NCBI RefSeq assembly: GCF_042665095.1
Contig: NZ_JBHTBV010000004.1
From: Gordonibacter pamelaeae
Lineage (GTDB): Bacteria; Actinomycetota; Coriobacteriia; Coriobacteriales; Eggerthellaceae
Length of the DNA stretch: 64,000 nt
Direction: 5' to 3' (one strand)
Below, piece by piece: positions 33,825 through 44,000 of this stretch. The position numbers were made by a program, and so were the translations under genes. The notes beneath the pieces were generated by a model. The model was not told the origin of the DNA and made no database searches. It worked only from the letters and a program-made list of their open reading frames with translations. Positions within the stretch are counted from its first letter, which is position 1; every line of letters starts with the position of its first letter.

Positions 33825-35198
33825 ATGTTTTCCGAGGGGCCGATGGTCGAGTTTAAGCGCGAGTTCTCGAAGCGGGCGCTCAAAACCGTCGTGGCGTTCG
33901 CGAATACGAACGGCGGTGTGCTGTACCTTGGCATCGAAGACGACGGTTCCGTATGCGGGCTGGATGACCCGGATGCCGTCTTGCTGGCGGTGACCAACGC
34001 CATCCGAGACTCCGTGAAGCCGAACCCGTCGATGATCGCCGAGTGCGAGAAGGTGGAGTTCGAAGGCAAGACGGTGGTGGGCGTGCGTGTGGAGCGCGGG
34101 GTGGATCGGCCGTACTACCTGGCCGACAAGGGCATGCGTCCCGAAGGCGTGTACGTGCGCGAAGGGGCCGCGTCGTACATGGCATGCGAGGCGGAGATCG
34201 CCACTATGCTGAAGGCGTCGCGCAGGGAGTCGTTCGACAGCGGGCGCAGTTTGCGCCAGAATCTGACGTTCGAGGGAACGCGGGCGTATTTCGAGAGGGA
34301 AGGCCTCGAATTCGGCGGCGCTCAGATGCGCTCGCTGCGCATGGTCGATCAAGACGGTCAGTTCACGAACTTGGCCTGGCTCTTGTCCGACCAGTGCGAC
34401 GCGGTTGTCAAGCTGGCGGACTTCTTTGGCGTGAACCGCACGACGTTCAAGGACCGGCTTGAGGTGACCGGGTCGGTGCTCGTGCAGTTCGACCAAGCGC
34501 TCAAGTTCCTTGCAAAGCATTTGCACTACAAGACGAAATTCGTCGACATGCGTCGGGTTGACTACGAGGACTTCCCGCCCGACGCGGTGCGCGAGGCGCT
34601 CATCAACGCCATCATCCATCGCGATTACGAGATTGTGGCTCCGACGCTCGTCAGCGTGCTGGAGGATCGCATTGAGTTCACGTCCCACGGTGGCCCGCCG
34701 GTTCAGCTTTCGCTCAGCGAGTTCGAGTGGGACGTCTCGGTGCCGCGCAATCCGCTGTTGGCCGAGGTGTTCTACCGTGTGCGCCTCATCGAGGCATATG
34801 GCACGGGCATCAAGCGCATCTTCGAGGCATACGAGGGCAGCGGCGTGTCCCCCGAGTTCAACATGTCGAAGCACCTCGTGCGCGCGCGGCTGCCCAATCG
34901 CAACTACGACGGCGACGACGCGTTCTGGCGGCGGGGGAGCGACCCGGTTATCACCGTGAGCAGGGGTGGGGCGGCGGGGGCTGACGAGCTGCGCGACCAG
35001 GAGCGTCTGGTGTTCGCCATGCTGGAGGAGTTCGGCCCCATGCGGCGCGCCGACCTCCAGGAGCGCTTCGAGTTCTCGCAGGCCACGCTTTTGCGCATCC
35101 TCGGTCGGCTGAAGGACAAGGGGCTCGTGCGGGCCGAGGGCAACACGCGCCGGCGCGTGTACCGCGTCGCTGTGGAAGGCAGCTCGGCAGCCGGCTAG
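33825..35198 (+). CDS. AlbA_2/Schlafen-type ATP-binding putative regulator
   Basis: The 457-residue protein has an N-terminal AlbA_2 (Schlafen-like) domain, VEFKREFSKRALKTVVAFANTNGG with LYLGIEDDG. The middle is a GHKL-type ATPase region (REALINAIIHRDYE). The C-terminal winged helix (RRADLQERFEFSQATLLRILGRLKDKGLV) should bind DNA. Family members (COG2865) are annotated as transcriptional regulators; targets are unknown and some relatives belong to defence loci. ATG 33825 follows a purine-rich GAAGGGGGG site. It sits alone between the purB terminator and a convergent gene. Confidence 0.83.
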   Translation: MFSEGPMVEFKREFSKRALKTVVAFANTNGGVLYLGIEDDGSVCGLDDPDAVLLAVTNAIRDSVKPNPSMIAECEKVEFEGKTVVGVRVERGVDRPYYLADKGMRPEGVYVREGAASYMACEAEIATMLKASRRESFDSGRSLRQNLTFEGTRAYFEREGLEFGGAQMRSLRMVDQDGQFTNLAWLLSDQCDAVVKLADFFGVNRTTFKDRLEVTGSVLVQFDQALKFLAKHLHYKTKFVDMRRVDYEDFPPDAVREALINAIIHRDYEIVAPTLVSVLEDRIEFTSHGGPPVQLSLSEFEWDVSVPRNPLLAEVFYRVRLIEAYGTGIKRIFEAYEGSGVSPEFNMSKHLVRARLPNRNYDGDDAFWRRGSDPVITVSRGGAAGADELRDQERLVFAMLEEFGPMRRADLQERFEFSQATLLRILGRLKDKGLVRAEGNTRRRVYRVAVEGSSAAG

Positions 35199-35270
35199 AG
35201 GCACCCGGCTAGAAGCGTTCTGCACCGTGGCGAGGCCGGGCCGCCTGCCCGCTGCAAGCGCGGATGCTCC

Positions 35271-36878
35271 TTAACCGACCGGCTTCCACACCCTTACCAG
35301 GCAGTATTTCTTCGGGTCGCCGTCGATGGGCTTGTCGTCGATGTTGGCGTAGGTGACGATGGAGCCTTGCGAGCCGGTGGTGGCCAGGTACTCGCCATAG
35401 TCGTCGGCGCCGTTCTCGGGCTGGAGGGCGAAGTACTCGTTCGTCTTCAGGTCGATGCCGCACACGGTACGCTTCGACTTCACGATGAAGCAGCCGCCGC
35501 ACCAGGCAGGGGCTGCCGTGGGCGCGAGGCTGAACGAGAACCAGGGCGCGTCGCTGTAGTTGCCGTCCGTCACGCGGGACGCGGGCGTGTAGGTGCCGAT
35601 CTGGGAGATGCCGTCGCCGTAGTTGTACCAGGCGTCGAACGAGAACGAGAACCCGTTGTCGCCGTAGCCTGCCTCCAGGGGGCGCATGGAGCGGGGCAGC
35701 ACCATGGTGTCCAGCACGTTGCCCGATGCGGCATCCAGGTGCGTGAGCTGGTAGTAGGTGCCCGCGGTGTCCGCGCGCGGCGTGATGACCACGGAGTCGG
35801 CCAGCGCGTAGGGCGGCGTGCAGGGCCTGCCATGGGACGTGTAGACGGTATCGACGTCGCCCGATCCCAGGGATGCGCGCTTGACCAGCGAGTCCTCGGC
35901 GCTGTAGTCGCCGTCGACCTTGGGCAGGACCTGCCAGAACGCATAGGCGCCGGCCGCCGCGATCGTAGGGGTCTCCCACTGGCCGTCTCCCTCGTCAACC
36001 AGGTGCGGATCGCCGGCCACGCCATCGGCCAGGCGCGCCGTGTACACGCGCCAGAGGCCGTCGAGGATATCGGCCTCCGTCCACACGAGGCCCGACGCCG
36101 TGGCGCGCACGTCGTAGATCTCGAAACCCTCTTCCTGGCCCACGGCCCTTTCCAGCACCGTGGACAGGTTTCCGCTGCCAAGCGACAGCAGCCCCACCTG
36201 TGCGAGCGGCTTCGCCTCTTCCGTGGGCAGCAGGCAGGCGGCCACGTCGTCGCCGCTCGCCCAGACGAGCGAGCCGTAGGGCAGCTCGGCTCGCACGGAC
36301 AGGCCCATACGGGCAGACGCGTCCTCCACGAGGGTGAACGCGCTCTCGGAGGCAGATGTGTTCAGCGCGGTCACGGCCGAGGCGGGCACTTCGAGCACCG
36401 TCACGTTGCCGGCAGCCTCCTCGCGCTGCTTGAGGACCACCGAGGCTGCGCCGCCGGCCGCCGCGAGGGCGGTCACGCCGATGGCGCCGAACAGGAAGTG
36501 GCGGCGCGTGAGAAGGACCTCCCCGCCGTTCGGCGTGGGAACGTGGATGCCGCCCCCGCCCGAGCCGCCGGAGCCGACCGAGCCGGAGCCCGCGCCGCCG
36601 GCACCGCGCCGGTGCACGCCCCCGGAGCCGAGTGCGCCGCCGGGCCCGACGGAGGCCTTCTGCGCCGCGTTGCGCCGGGCGGCCGGTCGCGATGCGCCCG
36701 ATGCCCCCAGCCCGCCGCTGCCGAAACCGCCCACATTCCCCACGTGCCCGCCGCAGGAATCGGGTTTGCCCCCGGCGTAGGTGCCGCCGCCCGGCATTGC
36801 GTTGCGGCGCTGGGCGTTGCGCGCGCCGACGCGGCTGGGTTTCGCGTGGTGGGCATGTGTTGATCTGCGGGTTACCAT
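35271..36878 (-). CDS. Membrane-anchored protein with Gly-rich cytoplasmic tail and beta-propeller-like outer part
   Basis: The 535-residue product is not assigned to a family. Residues 1-120 are a Gly/Ser/Arg-rich low-complexity tail. At 124-147 LTRRHFLFG plus a hydrophobic helix looks like a Tat signal or anchor, but it is far from the N-terminus. The remaining 380 residues are beta-rich with repeated VYTxxG/LxSGN-type blades, resembling an extracytoplasmic WD40-like propeller. ATG 36878 has no strong ribosome-binding site; Met28 is an alternative. The open frame extends far upstream antisense to the kinase genes but is not coding there. It diverges from a two-component system. Confidence 0.7.
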   Translation of the reverse strand: MVTRRSTHAHHAKPSRVGARNAQRRNAMPGGGTYAGGKPDSCGGHVGNVGGFGSGGLGASGASRPAARRNAAQKASVGPGGALGSGGVHRRGAGGAGSGSVGSGGSGGGGIHVPTPNGGEVLLTRRHFLFGAIGVTALAAAGGAASVVLKQREEAAGNVTVLEVPASAVTALNTSASESAFTLVEDASARMGLSVRAELPYGSLVWASGDDVAACLLPTEEAKPLAQVGLLSLGSGNLSTVLERAVGQEEGFEIYDVRATASGLVWTEADILDGLWRVYTARLADGVAGDPHLVDEGDGQWETPTIAAAGAYAFWQVLPKVDGDYSAEDSLVKRASLGSGDVDTVYTSHGRPCTPPYALADSVVITPRADTAGTYYQLTHLDAASGNVLDTMVLPRSMRPLEAGYGDNGFSFSFDAWYNYGDGISQIGTYTPASRVTDGNYSDAPWFSFSLAPTAAPAWCGGCFIVKSKRTVCGIDLKTNEYFALQPENGADDYGEYLATTGSQGSIVTYANIDDKPIDGDPKKYCLVRVWKPVG

Positions 36879-37031
36879 GGTGGATATTGTGTCATTTCCC
36901 GCACAGGTTCCAGCTGCTTCAGGGGTAATTGCTACAATAAACGCAAACACGACCTGAACGCTCGGAGCGGAGCGCGTATGGGATACGCGGCCAGGTGGGA
37001 TCCGAGCCGGTGACGACTTGAGGTGGTATCC

Positions 37032-37742
37032 ATGAGCAACGAGACGCGACGTATACTGCTTGTTGAAGACGAGAAGGCCATCCGTGACGCGGTGACGGCC
37101 TATCTCGAGCGCGAGAACTACTGGGTGACGGCGGTCGGAGACGGCCAGGAGGCCCTTGAGGAGTTCTCGAAGCACCACTTCGACCTGGTGATCCTGGATC
37201 TCATGCTGCCCCGCGTGCCGGGCGAGCGCGTCTGCCGCGCCATCCGCGACAACTCCGACGTGCCCATCATCATGCTCACCGCCAAGGGCGAGGTGGAGGA
37301 TCGCATCATCGGTCTGGAGCTGGGCGCCGACGACTACCTGGTGAAGCCCTTCAGCCCCCGCGAGCTCGTGGCCCGCGCCCGTGCCCTGCTGCGCCGCGTG
37401 CACGCCGACAGCGAGCCGCAGCGCGAGGTGCTGGAGTTCGGCGAGCTCACCATCGACGTGTCGGGCCACAAGGTGCTCGTCAACGGCGAGGAGATCGACC
37501 TCACGGCCAGCGAGTTCAAGCTGCTCACCACGCTGTCGCGCTACCCTGGCCGCGTGTACTCGCGCATGGAGCTGGTGGAGAAGGTGCTCGGCTACGACTT
37601 CGAAGGCTACGAGCGCACCATCGACAGCCACGTGAAGAACCTGCGCGCGAAGATCGGCGACAACCCGCGCAGCCCGAAGTGGCTGCACACCGTGCACGGC
37701 GTGGGCTACCGCTTCGAAGACCCGACCAAAGTCCAGCAGTAA
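37032..37742 (+). CDS. OmpR-family response regulator
   Basis: The 236-residue regulator has receiver residues Glu-Asp (12-13), Asp56 in LVILDLMLPRVPG, Thr in LTAKGE and Lys in LVKPF. A winged helix follows (LTASEFKLLTTLSRYPGRVYSR, DSHVKNLRAKIGDNPRSPKW). ATG 37032 is chosen over GTG 37023 because GAGGTGG is then correctly spaced. It forms a pair with the kinase 54 bases downstream. Upstream, TACAAT (36933-36938) may be the -10. Its stimulus is not evident; resemblance is to MtrA/WalR-type envelope regulators. Confidence 0.92.
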   Translation: MSNETRRILLVEDEKAIRDAVTAYLERENYWVTAVGDGQEALEEFSKHHFDLVILDLMLPRVPGERVCRAIRDNSDVPIIMLTAKGEVEDRIIGLELGADDYLVKPFSPRELVARARALLRRVHADSEPQREVLEFGELTIDVSGHKVLVNGEEIDLTASEFKLLTTLSRYPGRVYSRMELVEKVLGYDFEGYERTIDSHVKNLRAKIGDNPRSPKWLHTVHGVGYRFEDPTKVQQ

Positions 37743-37796
37743 GCACCGCGTGAGCGCCTCGAGCGTGATCGCATAACCGTGCAGGAGGAGCGAAGC

Positions 37797-39392
37797 GTGC
37801 AAGACTCGGCGACGACCGGACCCATTGGCAAGGCGGGCGCGGACGACGCCGGTGCGGGCAAGCGCAAGCGTCCGGGCTGGGACAACCTGTCGTACACGAC
37901 GCGCGTGACGGCGGCGTTCGCCTTCATCGCGGCCATGACCGCGCTCGTGGCCATCGGCGTGGTGTCGTTCGTGTGGGAGCAGCACTTCCAAACGTACACG
38001 CGCGAGAACATGGTGTCCACGGCCGAGTCCGTGGCCAACGACATCGCGGCGAACTACGAGAAATCGGGTACGTTCGACGCACAGACGCTCGCACCCGCCC
38101 GCTACATGGTCAACGTCACGCCGAGCATCGGCATGCGCGTCGTGGACAACACGGTGCCTGCGAACACCGACCAGTCGGTGGTGTTCGACTCCACGCTCGT
38201 CGAAAACGGCGAGGACGCCGCCGGCGGCGTGTCGCTCGTGCCCAAGCACGCCAAGCCCGAGCAGATGGTCACGGTGCCCATCGAGGTGAAGAGCCCCGAC
38301 AACGAGATGACCCAGGCCGTGGGCTCGGTGAGCGTGTGGGTGCTCGGCTCCGACACGCTGTTGCGCTCCACCGACGAGGAGTTCCGCAACAAGTCCTACC
38401 AGGCCATGTTCTTCGCGGCGGCCATGGCCATCCTGTTGGCCTCGTGCATCGGCTTCCTGTTCGCCCGCAACCTGGTGGGCCCCATCAACCGCATGACCAA
38501 GACGGCTAAGGCCATCAAGGAGGGCGACCTGTCCGCCCGCACCGATCTGCACGGCGAAGACGAGATCGCCCGTTTGGGCGAGACCTTCGACGAGATGGCC
38601 GACTCGGTGGAGAAGGACCGCGAGCTGGAGCGGCGCCTGACCACCGACGTGGCGCACGAGCTGCGCACGCCGCTCATGGCCATCCAGTCCACCGTGGAGG
38701 CCATGGTGGACGGCGTGTTCGAGGCCGACCCCGAGCACCTGGAGACGGTGAACTCGGAGGTGCAGCGCTTGAGCCGCCTGGTGGACTCCCTGCTGAAGCT
38801 CTCGCGCCTGGAGAACCGCGCGAACCCCATGAAGGAGGAGGTCGTGGACGTGGGCCAGCTCATCAGCGGCATCATCGCCACGCACGATGCCTTCGTCACC
38901 GACTCGGGCCTGACGCTGGAGTACCAGGCCGACGAGGGGGTGCGCGTGCTGGGCGACGCCGATATGATACGCCAGGCCACGGCCAACCTCATCTCGAACG
39001 CCGTGCGCTACACGCCCGAGGGCGGGCACATCACCGTGCAAGTGAAGCGGGGCGATCTCATGGCATCCATCGCGGTGCGCGACACGGGAATCGGCCTGAC
39101 GCCCGAGGAGTGCAAGATGGTGTTCTCGCGCTTCTGGCGCGCCGACGCCGGACGCAACCGCGAGAGCGGCGGCTTGGGCATCGGCCTGGCCGTGGTGAAG
39201 GAGATCGTCGATCGCCACGGCGGCTGGGTGCAGGTGGAGGGCCGCAAGGACGAAGGCGCCTGCTTCACCATCCACATCCCGCTGTACGACGAGGGCCGCA
39301 CGCCCAAGGCGCGCCAGCAGAAACCCAAGCAGACAAAGGTGCCGAAGGCTGCGAAGGGCAAAGAAAAACAGCGCCCGAAGGGGCACAGATAG
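37797..39392 (+). CDS. Sensor histidine kinase
   Basis: The 531-residue kinase has a basic tail, membrane helices at about 39-62 and 199-219, and an outer sensor domain of about 135 residues without a recognised ligand motif. HAMP, HisKA (His287 in VAHELRTPLMAIQ) and HATPase (DTGIGL, GLGIGLAVVKEIV) domains follow, then a Lys-rich end. GTG 37797 follows AGGAGGAG; an earlier GTG (37779) overlaps that site. It is co-transcribed with the preceding regulator. Confidence 0.92.
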   Translation: MQDSATTGPIGKAGADDAGAGKRKRPGWDNLSYTTRVTAAFAFIAAMTALVAIGVVSFVWEQHFQTYTRENMVSTAESVANDIAANYEKSGTFDAQTLAPARYMVNVTPSIGMRVVDNTVPANTDQSVVFDSTLVENGEDAAGGVSLVPKHAKPEQMVTVPIEVKSPDNEMTQAVGSVSVWVLGSDTLLRSTDEEFRNKSYQAMFFAAAMAILLASCIGFLFARNLVGPINRMTKTAKAIKEGDLSARTDLHGEDEIARLGETFDEMADSVEKDRELERRLTTDVAHELRTPLMAIQSTVEAMVDGVFEADPEHLETVNSEVQRLSRLVDSLLKLSRLENRANPMKEEVVDVGQLISGIIATHDAFVTDSGLTLEYQADEGVRVLGDADMIRQATANLISNAVRYTPEGGHITVQVKRGDLMASIAVRDTGIGLTPEECKMVFSRFWRADAGRNRESGGLGIGLAVVKEIVDRHGGWVQVEGRKDEGACFTIHIPLYDEGRTPKARQQKPKQTKVPKAAKGKEKQRPKGHR

Positions 39393-39478
39393 CCAAACTG
39401 CGCGATAATGAAGCGCGCATGAAAAACGCCGCCGCCCGAGGAGAGCGCCCGGCGTGTCGATGAAAGGACAGAGCAGCA

Positions 39479-40351
39479 ATGACCGGAATGGACATCAAGC
39501 CCGACGCACAAGGTAAAGTGCGCGACCTCTACGACCTGGGGGACAAGCTCTTGCTGGTGGCGACGGACCGCATCTCCGCGTTCGACTACATTCTGGAGGA
39601 CGAGATCCCGCACAAGGGAGCGGTGCTCACGCAGCTGTCGTGCTTCTGGTTCGAGCTTCTGGACGGCGTGGTGGAGAACCACCTGATATCCGCCGACGTG
39701 GCCGACCTGCCCGAGCAGTTCCGCCCTTACGCCGACTACCTGCGCGGTCGCTTCATGCTGGTGAAGAAGGCCGACATGTTCCCCGCCGAGTGCATCGTGC
39801 GCGGCTACCTGGCCGGCAGCGGCCTCAAGGAGTACCAGAAGCAGGGCACGGTGTGCGGCATCGAGCTGCCCGAGGGCCTGGTGAACTCCTCGAAGCTGCC
39901 CGAGCCCATCTTCACGCCGTCCACGAAGGCCGAGATCGGCGACCATGACGAAAACATCAGCTTCGAGCGCCTGGTGGAGATCATCGGCGAGGACGATGCC
40001 TCGCAGCTGCGCGACCTCGCGCTCAAGGTGTACACCACGGCGCGCGACCATGCGGCCGAGCGCGGCGTGATCATCGCCGACACGAAGTTCGAGTTCGGGC
40101 GCCTGAACGGCCAGATCATTTTGGCTGACGAGGTGCTGACGCCCGATTCGTCCCGCTTCTGGCCGGGCGACGAGTACGCCGAAGGCAAGGACCAGCCCAG
40201 TTTCGACAAGCAGTTCGTGCGCGACTGGCTCACCGCCAACTGGGACCGCCAGGGCAACCCGCCCCGCCTGCCCCAGGACATCATCGACAAGACGAGCGAG
40301 AAGTACATCCAGGCCTACGAACGTATCACCGGACGCAAGTTCGCGTACTAA
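39479..40351 (+). CDS. purC: Phosphoribosylaminoimidazole-succinocarboxamide synthase
   Basis: SAICAR synthase: condenses CAIR with aspartate using ATP in purine synthesis. The 290-residue product has GKVRDLYDLGDKLLLVATDRISAFD, FPAECIVRGYLAGSG and IADTKFEFG. GAAAGGA lies 11 bases before the ATG. It is followed by a small membrane-protein gene and purL. Confidence 0.95.
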   Translation: MTGMDIKPDAQGKVRDLYDLGDKLLLVATDRISAFDYILEDEIPHKGAVLTQLSCFWFELLDGVVENHLISADVADLPEQFRPYADYLRGRFMLVKKADMFPAECIVRGYLAGSGLKEYQKQGTVCGIELPEGLVNSSKLPEPIFTPSTKAEIGDHDENISFERLVEIIGEDDASQLRDLALKVYTTARDHAAERGVIIADTKFEFGRLNGQIILADEVLTPDSSRFWPGDEYAEGKDQPSFDKQFVRDWLTANWDRQGNPPRLPQDIIDKTSEKYIQAYERITGRKFAY

Positions 40352-40367
40352 AGGAGTGTCAGTCGAG

Positions 40368-40404
40368 CGGAATGCGTGCGGCCAAAGGGGCTGCGCGCAT
40401 TCCG
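40368..40404 (+). other. Hairpin between purC and the following gene
   Basis: CGGAATGCGTGCG (40368-40380) pairs with TGCGCGCATTCCG (40392-40404) with one G-T wobble and one mismatch near the loop. It lies 17 bases after the purC stop, with no T-run. It could be an attenuating or mRNA-stabilising element within a pur operon. Confidence 0.5.
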
Positions 40405-40425
40405 TCGTTGAAGGAGCAACAACCC

Positions 40426-41082
40426 ATGTCCCAACGCAACCCCATGAACGACCGTTACCAGACCGACGAGCACCGCGGTCAGACGCGCAAGAGCGCAGCG
40501 GCCATGAAGCCGAAGTCTAAGGCGGCCGCGTCGGTGCGCGTGCAGCCCAAGGAGAAGACGAAGCAGCAGAAGAAGGCCGAGAAGAAGGTGGCCCGGCAGA
40601 AGCAGGGCGAGCTCGACCGCAAGTACTACAATCCGCCCACGCCGCAGTACAAGCGCCTGCGCAAGATATGGTGGGCGCTGCTCATCGGCGCTATCGCCGC
40701 GACGGCGCTGTCCTGGATCGGCCGTTCGTGGTTCCCCGACGCCGTGAGCTACGTCATGCTGGGCGCGGCCTACGTCTGCATCATCGGCGCCCTGTACGTG
40801 GACTTCTCGAAGATCCGCAAGGTGCGCCGCGCCTACCAGGAGGAGATGGAAGGCCGCAAGTCCAAGGAGCAGCGCGCCCTGGAGAAGCAGCAGAAGGCCG
40901 CCCAGAAAGCGCAGCAGATCGAAGGTGCCGAGGCTTCCGCCGAGGAGGAGAAGCCGAAGAAGCGCAGCCTGTTCGGCAGCGGCTTCCGTCTGTCGAAGGC
41001 CGAGCAGGCCAAGGCCGAGAAGCAGGAGGCCGAGGCGGCCGATGCCGCCAAGGGCCAGTCCCCTAAGGGTTCGAAAAAGTAA
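40426..41082 (+). CDS. Small membrane protein with Lys-rich tails, between purC and purL
   Basis: The 218-residue product is unrecognised. It has a Lys/Gln/Arg-rich N-terminal 65 residues with many KKAEKK words, two membrane helices (about 78-98 and 105-123) and a charged coiled-coil C-terminus (RRAYQEEMEGRKSKEQRALEKQQKAAQ). ATG 40426 is preceded by GAAGGAGC. It is sandwiched between two purine genes (purL starts 12 bases later) and so is co-expressed, but no purine role is visible. Confidence 0.75.
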   Translation: MSQRNPMNDRYQTDEHRGQTRKSAAAMKPKSKAAASVRVQPKEKTKQQKKAEKKVARQKQGELDRKYYNPPTPQYKRLRKIWWALLIGAIAATALSWIGRSWFPDAVSYVMLGAAYVCIIGALYVDFSKIRKVRRAYQEEMEGRKSKEQRALEKQQKAAQKAQQIEGAEASAEEEKPKKRSLFGSGFRLSKAEQAKAEKQEAEAADAAKGQSPKGSKK

Positions 41083-41094
41083 GGGAGAGTCTTC

Positions 41095-44000
41095 ATGGTT
41101 TCTCGCGTGTATGTGGAGAAGAAGCCCGGCTTCGACGTGGAGGCGCAGCAGCTCGCCCACGAGCTGCGCGACATATTGGGAATCGAGCGGCTCGAAGGCT
41201 TGCGCCTGGTGAACCGCTACGATGTGGAGGGAATCACGGGCGAGCTGTTCGCCCAGTGCGTGCCCACGGTGTTCAGCGAGCCGCAGTCCGACGTGGCGAC
41301 GCTCGAGATGCCGGCCGCGGACGGCGCGGCGGTGTTCGCGGTGGAGTACCTGCCGGGGCAGTTCGACCAGCGTGCCGACTCGGCCAGCGAGTGCATCCAG
41401 CTCATCAGCCAGGGCGAGCGCCCCGAGGTGCGCAGCGCGAAGGTGTACATGCTGGAGGGCGCGCTCGCCGATGACGACGTGGCCGCCATCAAGCATTACG
41501 TGATCAACCCCATCGAGGCGCGCGAGGCGTCGCTCGAGCCGCGTGAGACGCTGCACATGGAGCAGCCCGTGCCGCCCATGGTGGAGACGGTGGAGGGCTT
41601 CCTCGATCTGGACGAGGCGGGGCTCGCGGCGTTCATTGCCGACCGCGGCTTGGCCATGGATCTGGCCGACCTCGCGTTCTGCCAGCGCTACTTCGCGGAG
41701 GAGGGGCGCAACCCTACCATCACCGAGATCAAGATGATCGACACCTATTGGTCCGACCACTGCCGCCACACCACATTCGGCACCGTGCTGGACGACGTGC
41801 GGATCGACGACGAGGCCGTGCGCGCCGCCTTCGAGAAGTACCTGGCCATGCGCCATGAGCTCGGCCGCGACGAGAAGCCGGTGTGCCTCATGGACATGGG
41901 CACCATCGGCGCGCGCTGGCTGAAGGCGAAGGGCATCCTCACCGGGCTCGACGAGTCCGAGGAGATCAACGCCTGCACCGTGAAGGTGAAGGTGGACGTG
42001 GACGGCGAGGAGCAGGACTGGCTGTACCTCTTCAAGAACGAGACGCACAACCATCCCACCGAGATCGAGCCGTTCGGCGGCGCGGCCACCTGCGTAGGCG
42101 GGGCTATTCGCGACCCGCTTTCCGGGCGCAGCTACGTGTACCAGGCCATGCGCCTGACCGGCGCGGCCGACCCGCTCGTGCCCGTGAGCGAGACGCTGCC
42201 CGGCAAGCTGCCGCAGCGCAAGCTGGTGACCACGGCGGCGGCGGGCTATTCGTCATACGGCAACCAGATCGGCCTGGCAACCGGCCAGGTGAACGAGCTG
42301 TACCATCCCGGCTACGCCGCCAAGCGCATGGAGATCGGCGCGGTGGTGGGCGCGACGCCGGCCGACCACGTGCGGCGCGAGACGCCGGCCCCGGGCGACG
42401 TGATCGTGCTTCTGGGCGGGCGCACGGGCCGCGACGGCATCGGCGGCGCGACGGGTTCGTCGAAGGCGCACAAGCTGGAGTCGCTCGAGACGTGCGGGGC
42501 CGAGGTGCAGAAGGGCAACGCGCCCGTGGAGCGCAAGATCCAGCGCCTGTTCCGCCGCGGCGACGCGTGCCGCATGATCAAGCGCTGCAACGACTTCGGC
42601 GCGGGCGGCGTGTCCGTGGCCGTGGGCGAGCTGGCCGATGGTCTGTTCATCGACCTGAACAAGGTGCCCAAGAAGTACGAGGGCCTGGACGGCACGGAGC
42701 TCGCCATCGCCGAGAGCCAGGAGCGCATGGCCGTGGCGCTGGCGGCCGGGGACGTGGACGCGTTCATCGCGCTCGCGCACGAGGAGAACCTCGAGGCCAC
42801 ACCTATAGCCGAGGTCACCGAAGAGGCGCGCGTGCGCATGGTGTGGAACGACGCCACCATCGTGGACGTGAGCCGCGACTTCCTCAACAGCAACGGCGCG
42901 GCCAAGCATCAGGACGTGCATGTGCTGTCGGGCAGCGGCTACGAGCGCACGTGGGAGGGCGAGACGCTGGCCGAGCGCATGCGCGCGCTGGTCACGGATT
43001 TGAACGTATGCTCGAACAAGGGCCTGTCGGAGCGCTTCGACTCCACCATCGGCGCGGCCACGGCGCTCATGCCGTTCGGCGGCTCGCGCCAGCTGACGCC
43101 GGCGCTGGCCATGGCGGCGAAGCTGCCCGTGTTCGGAGAGACCACCACGGTGAGCGGCATGGCCTGGGGCTTCAACCCGTACCTCACGGCGGCGAACCCG
43201 TTCACGGGCTCGTACATCGCCGTGGTGGAGAGCGTGGCGAAGCTGGCGGCCGCCGGTTTCGCGCGCGAGGACATGTACCTGACGTTCCAGGAGTATTTCG
43301 AGAAGCTGCGCGACGAGCCCGAGCGCTGGGGCAAGCCCGCCGCGGCCGTGCTGGGCGCGCTCATGGCGCAGGTCGATCTGGGCGTGGGGGCCATCGGCGG
43401 CAAGGACTCCATGTCCGGCAGCTTCGAGCAGCTGGACGTGCCGCCGACGCTCGTGTCGTTCGCGACGGCCGTGGGCTCGATCGACCGCGTGACGTCGCCC
43501 GAGTTCAAGGGCGCGGACCATCGCGTGGTGCGCATCGTGCCCGCTGGTTACGACGGCGTGGTGCCCGAGGCGGCCGGCCTGTTGGAGGCCATCGCGCTGG
43601 TAGAGCGCCTCATCGGCGAGGGCGCGGCGCTCGCCGTGACGACGCCCGGATACGGCGGTGCGGCCGAGGCCCTGTTCAAGATGTGCGTGGGCAACGGCAT
43701 CGGCGTGAAGCTGAGCGACGGCGTGACGCCCACTGCGCTGTTCGCGCCCTCGTACGGCAGCTTCTTTGTGGAACTGACGGACGGCGCGGAGCTGCCTGCG
43801 GCGAGCGATGCGGTGCTCATCGACGAGGTGGGCGAGACGACGGAGGCCTACGAGCTCTCCGCCTGCGGCGAGACGATTTCGCTTGCCGACCTGCAAGAAG
43901 CCTGGGAGGCCCAGCTGGAGCCCGTGTTCCCGTACCGCGCCGGAGGCGACGCGGTGGAGCCGGTGTCCTTCGGCAGCGCCACGCCCCTCACCTACAACGG

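Noticed and set aside
35271..39479. A 1,402-codon minus-strand open frame
   Set aside because: Only its last 535 codons show protein-like features. The rest is antisense to a clear two-component system, an artefact of high-GC codon bias.
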